Below are positions 23,245 to 35,964 of a stretch of DNA of 64,000 nt, one piece after another. The notes under the pieces were generated by a model. That model had not been told where the DNA came from and ran no database searches. It was given only the letters and a program-made list of their open reading frames with translations. The translations under genes were made by a program, and so were the position numbers. The stretch is from Nipponacmea schrenckii (taxonomy: Eukaryota > Mollusca > Gastropoda > Lottiidae), in the NCBI GenBank assembly GCA_030562195.1, contig CM060202.1, forward strand, positions 29,064,317 to 29,128,316, in the 5' to 3' direction. The first letter of the stretch is position 1, and each line of letters starts with the position of its first letter.

Positions 23245-24944
23245 CTGGAAAATAAAATAAGTACCGTATTATAATATTATTTAAATATAATCATTTTTCC
23301 TAAATTTGAAATAATATTTGATATAAATTTAGCGGAATGGATCGATTCATGGTGTCCAAACCACATCCCGATTCTTCATAAAAGCCGTTTTGGGGGTTCT
23401 GTGAAATTCAAAAAAGACCAATATCGTTTGACTGCAAAGGTTTCAACTTATAAACCCAATTTAACATTTGGTTTTCAAAATTCACCAAATCAAATATCGC
23501 TGGTGTTTTGTTTTTGCTTCTTTTGCATATGAATCGCAACATTGAACTTCATTTAAATGAATATCTATGGTTGAAATTGAGTTTTCTAAAAGCTATTTAA
23601 CGAACAAAATACCACAAACTAACAAAATACTGCACCAAAACATACAGTGCTGACGAGAGAAAAACTTGTTACTGACTTTGAAATAAAATTCCATTAATAT
23701 TAACACTTTAAAACAATTTCAACGACCCAAGTCACAAGCAAACCGAGTTAAACTTCCACATTTAAAACCTGTAACAAGAAGTAGTTCCAACACTACAAAT
23801 GTAACGAACCACATCATTTGTGAAGTGAAGACTTAAACTCGCCTGAGAACTTAAAAAGCCACTTAGTAACCAGGTTAATGTAAGAATCGAGTTAGAATAA
23901 GTAATGTGGTATAAATAAAAGGAATATAGATTTATTTGACTGTAATCGTTTCGTTGTTAAATGAAGGTTTAATGGACCAATATTCCATTTTCTTCACCGT
24001 ATCATTTACAGTTCTTTTATTCACGGAGTTTCTTTGACATTTTAGCTATTTTCAAATATATTGCAATGACAAACTTGAACCCGCAGTGGCGCCTGAAGAA
24101 ATAAATCCGTTACTAGGCACAGAATCAACTTAAAAATGCAACACACATCCCGCAAGCGCAAAATTTTGTGAGATGCCCTTTAATATTAGGCCTAGTTTTT
24201 GGTTGAAATATAGGCCCTTTAATAAATTTTAATCCCCAAACTGCTTTTTTATATCTACGCTCTACATTTATATTAAATTATATTCATAAAGAATAGATTT
24301 ATTTTATTCATAATAGTTCGCACGTGCGTACTGTACGTTTAAGCTGCAGGTACCACTGATCCGATTTAAATGTTGTTTCGTTTTCTGTTTTTTGATTATT
24401 ATTCTAAAGCTGACTCCATGTATCGTTAATGATCTGAAACAAAATTTACAATTCCCTTTGATATAGTATGGTTTTTGCAATGTTTTGTTTGACGATTTGA
24501 TACAAGTTGTACATGTCTTTGTGATTTGAGTTAGAAGTATAATATATTAATACATGTATACTATTTAACAATGGTTTCAGTTGATTATAAATTATTTTCA
24601 TTGATACTGTTATGATACTGAGAATAGTGCTATCATTAATTTATTGTAAATTGTGTAATTGAAACAAGCAGACCATAATAAGATCAAGTTGTATTTGAAT
24701 TATTAAAGCAATCGAATAACATCGTCTCACAGTTCTCAATGATAGTTCAAAAAACTCATTGACATCTGGAAATGTAATTTCAAAAGTAAATGTCGCGATG
24801 AAAATTATGTATCCGCCACAACAAAACACTTGTTGGCAGCACGACATGGGCTCTCGTTAATCATTTTTAAATATTTATTCTTTCAGTCTTTTTCATTTTC
24901 ATTTCCGTCTTTCATTCGCTTCACTTGCTCGCTTACCTGATTAC

Positions 24945-25085
24945 CGAGAGGTCGAGATGAACTTTTCGATCTTTCAGTTCAGATTTACCCTTTTCAGTGA
25001 TGCTGTTTTGAGTGACTGACACGAAAAAGGCGTCTAGTCTAGTTCAGATGGAGCAATAAACGAGCCCCCGTGTGTTACAGTCTTT
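24945..25085 (+). mobile_element. SINE fragment, family A (5'-central part)
   Basis: GAGAGGTCGAGATGAACTTT, CCTTTTCAGTGATGC and GCGTCTAGTCTAGTTCAGAT ... CCCGTGTGTTACAG parallel the central part of the 31038 copy. Confidence 0.55.
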
Positions 25086-25180
25086 TTCAATTATTTCATT
25101 CATCCATTTATTTTTCATTCATTCATTCAATCCTATCACTTTTCAGTCATTCTTCATTCATTCTTCATTCATTCGCACCA
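25085..25180. repeat. TTCATTCA microsatellite
   Basis: Degenerate run of TTCATTCATT-type units interrupted by TCCTATCACTTTTCAG. Confidence 0.75.
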
Positions 25181-25954
25181 TTATCTATTGATCTCTGGAA
25201 TATTCTTCTGGTTTGTAAACCGTTAACAAGTAATGGCCCTATTCCGGTCTGTACAAAAAGATGGTGACAAACAACGTTCCAGATGAACATAGTAGACTGT
25301 TGTAGAGTTATCAGATAATTGAATATTCGATACCGGTCGTATCAATATCAATTCTGACGTAATAAACGATGATATATGAGATGTATAACATATTTAATAC
25401 CCATACAATACACTGACACTAATCTTTGTACATTTATTAATGTATTGTGGTCTGTGGGCAATTGACGAATGAATAAGGTTAAGTTTCTAATATCACAGCT
25501 TGATAACTGAATGTATTAGGAAAGGTGGTTTGGGAAGATATATAGTGGGTAGTGTTAGAGGTAGGGTGAGGGGTTGTTTAGGTTTCGGGGAAAGGTTATA
25601 TATTATAACTGTAACAGAGACGCTGTTGAAACCGTTGTTGGTTTTGTCGCTGTCAGCTGCTGATGAGAACAGTACGTGAACGAAGAACGTGATTATCGTA
25701 TGCTTGCTTCTCTTATCAAAATACGCAAAAGCGGTCTATTCCTGCATCTGTCTGCATCGTCAACCATTTATCACCATTCATCATCCTAATCAGTTGGTGG
25801 CAATTAATTGAATTGAGATTAAGGTTATATCAGATTTCTTAATCAAGCATGCTTCATGTAACTATTAGATGAAATAAACCTCGTACACCACTGTCTAAAA
25901 AACAAGACTGCGATATTCCTAGTAAAAATAGTTTGGATTGCCCTCTTCTTCACA

Positions 25955-26165
25955 ACGTCGAACAGACAAAGAAAAAGCGTCTAGTCGTTCGGATAATGAC
26001 AATAAACTGAGGACCCATTTGTTACAGACTGTACACATTAAAGATCCTTTGAAATCGCAAAAGAGTAGTCTATTGCCACTGTCCTGGAAAACTTCCCCTC
26101 ATTGCACACTACAAGGCGTTGTCCATCTTAAGATCATGAGGTACAGAACAGCAGGACATTAAATC
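25955..26165 (+). mobile_element. SINE copy, family A, degenerate
   Basis: GAAAAAGCGTCTAGTCG, TGTTACAGACTGTACACATT, GCCACTGTCCTGGAAAACTT and CATTGCACACTACAAGGCGT follow the family A order. Confidence 0.6.
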
Positions 26166-26694
26166 GTAAACCCTCTCAATAGGAAGGAGTTCGAATGCAT
26201 AATCAATACAGTCAATGAAAACACGATTCTGTGGAATCGATCTTCTGTTGTAATTCCATCATTGGAACAATAATGTATGGTATTTCAATTTCTTAAAATT
26301 CTCTTATTTACCCATCCATTACTCAAGAACAATGAAGTTCGATATTGTACTCTTGTCGAGGTTTTATGATGGAGTGGAGAGTCTTTTAAGTGAAACGCTC
26401 CATAAAAACCATATAAAATTGGAAAGATTTATCAAAACAGATCCAGATTAAAAAGATTGGAAACACATAAATCTAGTACCCGATCACCAAGTTATAGAAT
26501 TATCTTCTGCGAAAAATGAATAAAGTGAAAGAAACAATAATGAAGCTTCACGTGCTATTGTTTTTAATTATCGCGACTAATTAAGAAGAAATGTCAGTAA
26601 GAAATTAATCGGCTATTGGTTTAGAAGTTGAGGCCAGGTTCACACGATCTTGTACCGAAACCAATCATCAGATATTTATATCATACGAGGTAGA

Positions 26695-26900
26695 AAAACA
26701 GCCGTGGGGGCTCAGTGAATTAGTTGCTAGGGCTCAGTTAATTTGTTGCCAGGGTTCAATCCAGTTTCCCCTTGTCAGTAATGCAGGTCACGGCTGATAT
26801 GGAATAAGCGTATACGCGTTCGGATGGACAATAACCGGACCGGTTGTTCTACAGGCTGGAAACGTTCAAGATTCCTTGACAGTTGTAAAGAACCATGGCA
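26695..26900 (+). mobile_element. SINE copy, family A, with tRNA-like head
   Basis: GGGGGCTCAGTGAATTAGTT resembles an A box and CCAGGGTTCAATCCAG a B box. CCCCTTGTCAGTAATGCAGG and later blocks match family A. The head is partly duplicated (GGCTCAGT occurs twice). Confidence 0.6.
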
Positions 26901-27021
26901 AAATGTCCTGCATGGCATTCTTGGTGCCTGTAACACTGATAAAAATTTGACCCAACTTGACAAACATGTCTTTATATTCAACGATCGCAGACAGTTTGTG
27001 AATTTTAAATCCGATCAAACC

Positions 27022-27125
27022 AAAGTTCATTTGAAAATCAAAGTTCAGTTGAGAAGCAAAGTTCGGTTGAGAAGCAAAGTTCGGTTGAAAACCACAGTAA
27101 AGTTGAAAACCAAAGTTCATCATAT
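27022..27125. repeat. 18-bp tandem repeat
   Basis: About six copies of GTTCGGTTGAGAAGCAAA and close variants. The 18-bp period keeps several frames open on both strands, which explains the apparent KVRLRSKVRL and FASQPNFASQ peptides. These are not gene evidence. Confidence 0.85.
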
Positions 27126-27398
27126 ACCGGTGTGATGGTATCTTCAATATATATAAATAAATACAGAATATAGTTTTTTATTTAATGCCCCAGTTGTCAA
27201 ATCCTATACTACTCATTTAATTAATATCAGGAAATTTGATGAACAAAGCATTTTCTTTAATAAACTATCCGCCATTTTTCATTTTTGTCAGTTTCTATTT
27301 AGAAAGTTTAAAAAATTGATCGATTATTGAAGAAATTCTGACAAAGCGAATTTCTCTACATTTTTCATGAATATCACAGGCAATATTGAATTACTTGT

Positions 27399-28580
27399 CT
27401 AGTTCTATATTTCTATATGAGTAATATCGAGTCTAGTTCTATATTTCTATAGGAGTAATATCGAGTCTAGTTCTATATTTCTATAGGAGTAATATCGAGT
27501 CTAGTTCTTTATTTCTATAAGAGTAATATCGAGTCTAGTTCTATATTTCTATAGGAGTAATATCGAGTCTAATTCTATATTTCTACAGGAGTAATATCGA
27601 GTCTAGTTCTATATTTCTATAAGAGTAATATCGAGTCTAGTTCTATATTTCTATAGGAGTAATATCGAGTCTAATTCTATATTTCTATAGGAGTAATATC
27701 GAGTCTAGTTCTATATTTCTATAGGAGTAATATCGAGTCTAGTTCTATATTTCTATAGGAGTAATATCGAGTCTAGTTCTATATTTCTATAGGAGTAATA
27801 TCGAGTCTAGTTCTATATTTCTATAAGAGTAATATCGAGTCTAGTTCTATATTTCTACAGGAGTAATATCGAGTCTAGTTCTATATTTCTATAGGAGTAA
27901 TATCGAGTCTAGTTCTATATTTCTATAGGAGTAATATCGAGTCTAGTTCTATATTTCTATATGAGTAATATCGAGTCTAGTTCTATATTTCTATAGGAGT
28001 AATATCGAGTCTAGTTCTATATTTCTATAGGAGTAATATCGAGTCTGTTCTTTTTTAGTATATGAGTCTAGTTTTATATTTCTATAGGAGTAATATCGAG
28101 TCTAGTCTATATTTCTAAGGAGTAATATCAAGTCTAGTTCTATAGGAGTAATATCGAGTCTAGTTCTATATTTCTATAGGAGTAATATCGAGTCTAGTTC
28201 TATATTTCTATAGGAGTAATATCGAGTCTAGTTCTATATTTCTATAGAGGAGTAATATCGAGTTTTGAGTTTTATATTTCTATAGGAGTAATATCAGTCT
28301 AGTTCTATATTTCTAAGGAGTAATATCGAGTCTAGTTCTATATTTCTATAGGAGTAATATCGAGCTAGTCTATATTTCTATAAGAGTAATATCGATCTAG
28401 TTCTATATTTCTATAGAGTAATATCAGTCTAGTTTATATTTTATAGGAGTGATATCGAGTCTAGTTCTATATTTCTATAGGAGTAATATCGAGTCTAGTT
28501 CTATATTTCTATAGGAGTAATATCGAGTCTAGTTCTATATTTCTATAAGAGTAATATCGAGTCTAGTTTTATATTTCTAA
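27399..28580. repeat. 34-bp satellite array
   Basis: About 34 copies of TCTAGTTCTATATTTCTATA + GGAGTAATATCGAG. The first two thirds is nearly perfect. The part from about 28040 to 28450 carries many short deletions and single changes, with clean units again at the end. There are no spacers between units. Confidence 0.97.
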
Positions 28581-30535
28581 ACGTTTAGGGATATGACCCT
28601 GTGGCTGAGATCTGATATAAAAGGTCTAAGGTAGTCGTACTTCCTCAGCATTCGTTGATCTACCAGTGTTCTGTTCTGCCAGCGTTACTCACAATTACAT
28701 TAAATTTATTTTTGAAAAAAAACTTTAGTCTGTACCTTGAATTTTGATGAAATTGTCTGCGCCACTCCACAGTCCTATATCACTCATTGTATTCCGTCCA
28801 TGCACCACCGTCAATCAGTCTACTGCATCGACTCTCTTCGAGTACCACACTAATAAACTCTTAGTGAAACAGATATTCCTATAATACATGTACCACTCTT
28901 TCGAGGCGAATGTCTACTATTGGATTCCGATACCGCCACGTTCCACTTCAAATACGCCGTGATGGTAGAGGTGGTGCCGAGAGTGGGGGTACATATAAGG
29001 ATAGGGGACAGGAATAACTCATTATTATGTGATGGCGCGACCTCTCGAGACTGGTGGCACGTATTGGGGACAGAACTAATTCGTTTCCGATATAAAATAC
29101 GACAATCCTCATTTTAGGGGTGAGGGGGGGGGGACAACCAGCTGTCTACGCTAAATTAAAAATGCGAAAATACCGTGTAGCGTCCAGGAGAGTTCTTCCA
29201 AAAAATAATTCGAATTTGATATACATGTGTGCATTCTGAACATATTTTGGGACGAAAACGTACATTTATCATAACATTTTTTGTACATGTTAGGTAGAAG
29301 TACAATTAGGGATGAAACCATGTTTTCAAAGGGCACCACCACTATCAGACTATTGTCCCTGGATTGTGCATACGTTTGCTTTGTAGTCCAGCAAAATATT
29401 TATGTCGCTCTATTCAGTCAGGCAGCATCAATTTGCATTGTTTACCACTCCTGTGTAACGGTGTGTTTATTTCGATTATGTAATTATGCTGAGCAGTGAT
29501 GCAGCCACAATAAAATATGTATAGCAGAGTCTTTTGATTCAAGAAATAATAAATTGGATGCCTGCCTTCCAGATCGACATAATTGCCATGGAAACTTAGA
29601 ATCAGTGCGATACGATGATGATTCTTCAGATCCACATTCTGATAACCTTATTTATTCTACCATTGACATCGGCACCAGTTGAGCGATCATTCTTCACATT
29701 TAAGGCCCCAAGTAGTACCTTCACTATACGATAGAGAAAACAAGACTGAGTGATCCCATTCAAATGACCATCAATCGGGACCTAGATATATCTATAGAAC
29801 ATGTACTGGACGAGCTGTCACATAAATATCGCAAGGTTAATTTCTACATACGTCTTAACTTTATATGTATAAAAATAATTCAGACAGCTTTTCTTAGATC
29901 ACTAGAATTGTCATTGACTTTAAATCTTACAAATTCTCGGTGCTTTGGTGTACATGTATATCAACAGGCAAATGACACATTAATATCTGATATTCGATTG
30001 AAAGAGAATTACAATCTATGCAATTATACACTTGAGAGTTGTTTTGAATATATTGTCCATTAGTCATCGTGCGTACCACAGGTAGTATAAAGAATGATAT
30101 GGTTACATAACCACTATTCTTACAGGGAATTCTAACTAGGTCATCTTTACAAAGTATTGGTATCTCTAGAGATTAGGGTGGTTGAAAGAACCAGTTACTA
30201 TTGTTAACTAGTCACTATTCAACAGGAGGCACTGGCACTGGTTTAAAGTTATGTTTTAATATTATGCTCATGTTATTATTAAATACATTAAAATCAAAGA
30301 AGAAAATCATATATGGTTATCAATTATACTAAGTCCTAAAAAAAGAAAATGCATGACGTTCTGTCGGAGCGAACGTCTTCTCTGGGTCTTAATTTAATAC
30401 CGAGGAATAAACGAGATAAGAGAATAATACTTACTATTCCCCTTCTCTGTATACCTATACCAGCGATATTTGACTTGATATTAGAGCTAACCACACAATC
30501 ACAATAACTGGTGTAACCGGAAGTTAAAAAAAGAA
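28581..30535. other. Intergenic, no gene recognised
   Basis: The stretch 28740-29160 is less AT-rich than its surroundings and has a short plus-strand open frame (28920-29117) without an ATG start or family match. A poly-G run lies at about 29120-29131 and a family B repeat at 30171-30250. Frames at 29281-30063 look random. Confidence 0.4.
30171..30250 (+). repeat. Interspersed repeat, family B
   Basis: GAGATTAGGGTGGTTGAAAG, CAGTTACTATTGTTAACTAG, ATTCAACAGGAGGCACTGGC and GGTTTAAAG in order. Confidence 0.6.
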
Positions 30536-30690
30536 ATAAATGGAGTTTTACGTTCTAATCTTCTACTCCCATTGGGCCAACGAAGACGGCCAAAATTCGC
30601 CAGGACAGCAGCATTAGCCCACTCTTTTTTGCGATTTCCAACTTAAATGGGTCTTGAACGTGTTGCTGTGTTCTTTACATCATTCGTTTA
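30535..30690 (-). mobile_element. SINE fragment, family A
   Basis: Minus-strand 3' part: AATAAATGGAGTTTTACGTT, CTAATCTTCTACTCCCATTG, GCCAGGACAGCAGCATTAGC. Confidence 0.65.
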
Positions 30691-31037
30691 GCCGGGTCTT
30701 GAGCCATCATTAACCTCTAATACAATATTTACTCCGACTTATTTATGTATTATTTTCAAGTTAATTTGTTTTCTCCATTAAGACCGGGTTTTGGATCGGT
30801 GACTACATTGAAGCGCCAGTTTTTACTTAACTTCCAGTGAGAACGAGTTACGTTACACGATTATGTGGTAAACATCGAATGAATGGGATCGATTCGTGGA
30901 GACCGAGAGAGTCCCTATCAGACAATCATGAAACAGGGTCGAACAGGATCCGCCTATTTATAAGCGGAAGGCCCATGCGATAAAAATAATGATAATGTTA
31001 ATAAATTTTGCCCTTTTTTGCATTCCGTCTACGAAGT

Positions 31038-31372
31038 GTGTCTCAGTGACTTAGACGCTTGCTCACCAACCTGAAGGTCCAGAGTTCAATCGCAGAAAAG
31101 ATCGAGATGAACTTTTGGTTTTTTCACCCCCTTGTCAGTGATGGAGGTCTGGGAGGCTGACATGGAAAAGAGCGTCTTATGTTGGGATGGGACAATGAAC
31201 CAAGACCCCTTGTGCTACAGTTTGTGCACGTTAAATACAGTTGGAAAAAAGGTAGGTCAATGCAGCTGTCATGGCAAAATGTCCCACTTTGCCCACTGCA
31301 TTGCGTTGCAAGTCTTCATTAGCCCATAAGGTGCAGAAGAGAAGGATGTAAAACCCCATTCATTTGATTTCA
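31038..31372 (+). mobile_element. tRNA-derived SINE, family A, best copy
   Basis: The head has a tRNA-like A box region (CTCAGTGACTTAGACGCTTG) and a B box (GGTCCAGAGTTCAATCGC, about 31076-31092), as expected for an internal RNA polymerase III promoter. The body includes CAGTGATGGAGGTCTGGGAG, GACAATGAACCAAGACCCCT, GCAGCTGTCATGGCAAAATG and TGCAAGTCTTCATTAGCCC. The tail is GAAGAGAAGGATGTAAAACC CCATTCATTTGATTTCAT. The length of about 335 bp and its recurrence as fragments across the window support a SINE. I cannot name the published family. Confidence 0.75.
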
Positions 31373-31591
31373 TATTTGCAATCCTCCTATATTACTGGTA
31401 GCCAACATTTCATCTGTTGGTAGGTTCAAATAACTAAATTAAACCTGCCTGGTTTTTTTAAAGGACATTCTTTTTATCTATTTGATCTTTAAGGTTAAAT
31501 CAAAACATTGCCATGACATGATTTTACTGTTAGACTACTAGAGTAGAGCTAATACGTTTTATTCGCTTCATTAAGCAATCGTTAAAAAGGT

Positions 31592-31840
31592 TAAAACTAG
31601 AATACCTATAGAAATACCATTGTTAAAATATTGCTCAATACATCAATTGTAGAGTTATATAGACTACCATGTAAATATGCTCAATACATCAATTGTAGAG
31701 TGATATAGAAATACCACTGTTAAAATATTGCTCAATACATCAATTGTAGAGTGATATAGAAATACCACTGTTAAAATATTGCTCAATACATCAATTGTAG
31801 AGTGATATAGAAATACCACTTTTAAAATAATGCAAATAAT
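31592..31840 (+). repeat. 51-bp minisatellite, locus 1
   Basis: About five copies of GCTCAATACATCAATTGTAG + AGTGATATAGAAATACCACT + GTTAAAATATT. The same unit, in the same orientation, forms arrays at 48845-49015 and 49589-50868. Confidence 0.9.
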
Positions 31841-32103
31841 GCATCATTAGTGATATAAAATATTCATTTTATCAATTCAAATATGAAAGGCATAAAACCG
31901 AATTGCCATGTCGTAACTAAAAGGCCAGTAAATATATTTTAATTATTTATTAGGGCCACAAAAGGGTACAAATGAATCACAAACATTTACATACACAACA
32001 GTTAATGAGAATTGTACACATCATTCTAATTACTACAAAAGCCACAAAATAATATAGAAAAACAAAATCAAGTTAAAAGTAAACAACAATTAGTAGAAGA
32101 AAA

Positions 32104-32133
32104 GTGGGAGGGGATGGGAAGAGGTGGGAGGAA
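32104..32133 (+). other. G-rich tract with G-quadruplex potential
   Basis: GGGAGGGGATGGGAAGAGG then TGGGAGG gives four G-runs of at least three with short loops. Confidence 0.5.
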
Positions 32134-32394
32134 AATAAGAAGATATAGATGTGTCTCCTTTCGAGGGTCGCTGAACTAATAATGAATGAATAACAGGAGC
32201 AAACTAGTGAACAAATCAGCGGATAAAGAGTTATCTAAATTCGGTTAAAGTTCAGAGACTGATATATATTCAGACAGAGGGTTAATGATATGAAGTTAAC
32301 GAGGCGAAGGAATAGTCACTAATGATAATTAAACATTTTATGTATAAAATTAAAACATTAATGAGCTTAGGGGATTAATGTAAAGTGAGCATTT

Positions 32395-32515
32395 CCCGAC
32401 TTGCTTCCATGACAAGTGCATACCATAGCCTTTGCACGTTAATGATTTCCATCAGTTGGAAAGAGTAGATTAAGCTAAATTTCCGTCGCTGAAAAGCAGA
32501 ATGTAAAACTCCATT
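32395..32515 (+). mobile_element. SINE 3' fragment, family A, degenerate
   Basis: CCATGACAAGTGCATACC, CCATCAGTTGGAAAGAGTAG and CAGAATGTAAAACTCCATTC match family A blocks with many changes. Confidence 0.45.
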
Positions 32516-33137
32516 CACAACATTTTATCAAAATGCGATATCTTAGGTCGGTTAATTCTAATGATGTACCGTATAACAAAAGTTTTAGATTCAACAAGCA
32601 ACTAACTATCCAACCTTACCGTATAGTCAAACCGGAAGTTTACAAGCGCACGAAATGAAGCATGAATTCATTCGTTTCCATACCATTAGAACAGGAACGC
32701 GAGACATTCGTTTGTTGTTCAAATAAAATTTAATTCCATAAAGTTAATGTCCCGATTAATTTTGATCATTATGCGGCACGGTGATACACGCAATATTTCA
32801 TTTCCGGTTTGGTGGATTTAAAGATTATTATGAATGTTGTAAGAGTCTTATCAAACGATCTACTGTTCTGTCGGTTTACTAGCGTTCTAAAACATATCAA
32901 AGCAAGAACCATATACATGTATTTTGGTAATTGAAATATCAGAGTCTAGTAGTTCAGGGCAACACAAATTTTTAAGGCGATAAGAATTAAACCTTCAAAG
33001 GATATGCATACAAATATGTTTATACATGTAGTACATATATTGTATGTATAATAGGTAAACCGATAGTCACAATGAATATCAGATGTATAATTTTGTGTTA
33101 GAATTATCATCTAAAGGCTAACAATTCTAGGGGCTAT

Positions 33138-33294
33138 ATGCAGGCTACAACGTTACTATCGCTTGAAATGCTAGAGTTTCGCAAGAAGATACGACGAAAA
33201 TCGTCATTAGTTACAGAGAGAGATAGCTTGACGAAACTGTCGAGGATTGCCGAATGGAATAAAAAAACAAAAACTCTCGGAGAATTTTTTAAAC
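33138..33294 (+). other. Possible unplaced coding exon
   Basis: An ATG-initiated frame with a strongly basic, helix-like composition (LEFRKKIRRKSSLVTERD, IAEWNKKTKTLGEFFK). It ends at AAAC|GTAAAT, a possible donor. No partner exon or family was recognised, so this is only a candidate. Confidence 0.2.
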
Positions 33295-34884
33295 GTAAAT
33301 ATTATCGGATATTAATCAATCAAAACAAACTAACTAGATATTTTTGTTTTTTTTTCTTTAACCTTGTATCAAAAATTAAATCTTTCTGGATGTTGTTTTT
33401 ACGGTCCAAAACGGTTTGAAGTGCCTATAATAAATTCCTTTTCTGATAAATCCAAAAAATGCTTTTTTGGTTTTCTTGTTTTCTTGTTTATATGAAATTG
33501 TAGCCCCCGTTGTTAACTTAAATTTTACGCCTATTGGGCGGGTCCACGGTGTTGTAAGTCTAAAATGAAATTATTGTTGATTTAAGGGCTTAAATTCAGA
33601 TGGGAACCACGTTTCTGGCATTTTTTCTATATTCCCAAACCAATCATATTTTCCCTCCGCGGTTAGAATTTTACGCCTATGAACCCAAAACCTTCTTTAA
33701 GTTTTAAAGGGGAAAACTGTATGTCAGAATGCTTTAAAAAATTTTAAATTCTAAGACCCCGTTAAAGACGTGCAATATTCATAAAGAAAAATTTTCCCTC
33801 TCCAAAATTTAATAGAATTTTTAAATAAAATCCAAACCGTCTTTTGAAGTCTTAAAACACGCTTAAATGAACAAAAAAATTAAAAGTTTTTAAACTTGAT
33901 TTAAAGAGTTAAATGACTTTTCATATTTAAAGATATTCATGTTACAAAAAATAAAAAAATACCAAAAAGATCATTGTTTTGAAAAACTTTAAATTGAATT
34001 GATTGAGGTTTTTCAAAGATGTTATTTGAAGACTTCTATTTTTTAAAAGAGATGTCCTTTTTTCAGGACTTTTTATAAAGTTTAAAAACAGTTTTTTAAA
34101 TATTTAAAATACGCTTTCATCGATTAAAATTAAATGTGGCAATAGTTAACTGTTGATTACGGAACGGAAATCACTACCTGAAATTGATTATAGATCAGAA
34201 AACCAATATTTTTAAGGTTAGCGTCGGGAAGAAATAACATCCTTGACAAAGAAAATAATTCTTTTGATGTTTAGTTTAATATCGTCAGCTCAGGGGTATA
34301 TCTATTTTACTAGTATTGTATTGTACAGATTGTATTTACATATAAAAACTTGGAATGACACTTATATTGAAATAACACACGAATGATGTTGTCGGTCATT
34401 TTGAATCACTACCTCGACTAGGTCGCATTCGTAAACAGGCTGTTATATTTAAACAAAGTTTTCAAATCCAATTCAAATCCCTGACAAAACCATAGTTTAT
34501 CTTTTAAATGTGATTTGAAGGCTTATTGAAAAAGTATTTTGATTTTACCAAATCGACTAATTAAGTCGAAGTAGCGAAATGGCTATGAACTAACTCGTGT
34601 CTTATTTCCATGTAAGAACCATGCTTAGTTGCGTATGAATATACTACAAAACAGACTGTTTACGGCCTTGAAAATGGAATGTTTATAGCACCGTGAACCA
34701 GGTAAAACAGTGTACTTTAAAGGGGGCAATCCTTTTAATATCTTTGGGTGACATCAATTGAACATGCGTGAACGATTTGAATCGAAAGTGAGCTTGTTAA
34801 AGCAACATCGTGTGACATTAAATCATATATGTTAATTCCTTGAGACCGAAACTTTAGACGTATATAATATAGAGAAGTTATTCT

Positions 34885-34965
34885 TTTAGTCATGACAACT
34901 GTTGAGTCCAACTGAGGAATATATATACTCCTATTGATCAGCACAGGTTTGGGACGTTAAATTTC
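34885..34965 (+). repeat. Copy of the TIR-element left end
   Basis: TTTAGTCATGACAACTGTTG and CCAACTGAGGAATATATATA ... CCTATTGATCAG match positions 20-80 with about 80% identity by eye. Confidence 0.55.
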
Positions 34966-35821
34966 ATTCACATAGGTTGTATGCCTTTAAAGTCTACACA
35001 CCCATTGGATGATACAACCGGAAATAGAATACCTGTTGACCGGAAGAACTTTAATGAAATGTTGTGTCTGACAGTGTTTAGCTTTTAGAGTGACTACTCG
35101 AGTTTAAGCATCTATCGACTTTTTGCTACTTTGATTGAAACTCGTTCAATCGATTGGTCACGGTTGAATGGCATATTCCGAAAAACTGTTCACATTACGT
35201 GTCGTGAAAATATCTCATTCGGCAACTAACTTTAAAGGCAACATAATTTATACCTTGGAAAGACCCTAAGAATAAATCCTTATGGAGGGGAATCGTTGCC
35301 ATAAGTATTCATAAAGTCAATTATTAGTAGATTGACTTGTAGACTTACAAGGCGCCATGACTAACGAATAGAATCTCTAAATAACACGATATATCCATTA
35401 AACTAAGTAATTATTGAAAAACGCTTGTAAGGTGTTTCGAAATTACTTAGTTTTATGGATTTTACTTTTTTAAATGGATTCATTGGATTTTCTTCTATAA
35501 ATTAACATTAGGTAATACCGATGATGAATGAAGTCTCAACTTAGCCAGGTTTAAAATTTTCAATTTTTTGTCAACCTTAGTGATGGCATTTCTTTCAGAT
35601 TGAAATCCACGTTTCATCTATTTGTCAAATAGCCTAGACCTAACAAGTAGTACAAACAAATACACAATATCGGAAACTAAAACAATAAGAATAGGAAATG
35701 TAACTGACATTTTTATTGACAGAGTTCTATTCTATTCAGAATTCCATTACCGGTTATTTCCCCTTTCTATTCAAATTGTTTACATTTCCATCCGATGTGT
35801 AACGCATCGTCAATCAGGCGT

Positions 35822-35964
35822 TTTGTTTCTTATAGAGATTGATTCAGTCAAATGCTTTGTAAACGTCTAATTCTTACACAGGCATACGAGTATACATGTT
35901 GAAATAATGTTTCTTATAAAGACTGATCCAGTCAAATGCTTTGGCAACATCTTAATCTTACACA
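35822..35964. repeat. Local tandem duplication, 85-bp spacing
   Basis: TTTCTTATA(G/A)AGA(T/C)TGAT(T/C)CAGTCAAATGCTTTG followed by AAC and TAAT(C/T)TTACACA occurs at about 35825 and again at about 35910. ATACATGTTGA also recurs once per unit. Confidence 0.7.

Larger units (their letters stand above)
23245..26690. other. Intergenic, 5' flank of the IgGFc-binding-domain gene
   Basis: The untranslated first exon and promoter of the minus-strand gene must lie here but cannot be placed. Also present are a TTCATTCATTCA-type microsatellite (25085-25180) and two SINE pieces (24945-25085, 25955-26165). No coding frame is convincing. Confidence 0.5.

Noticed and set aside
26824..27147. Overlapping open frames on both strands with KVRLRSKVRLK or FASQPNFASQ repeats
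   Set aside because: They are explained by an 18-bp tandem repeat plus SINE sequence; no conserved protein features.
27399..28580. Array that could be mistaken for a CRISPR locus
   Set aside because: The 34-bp units are directly adjacent with no unique spacers, in a eukaryotic context.
29764..30063. 99-residue plus-strand frame starting MTINRDLDISIEHVL
   Set aside because: No family resemblance and no exon borders; the length is not unusual for this much AT-rich DNA.
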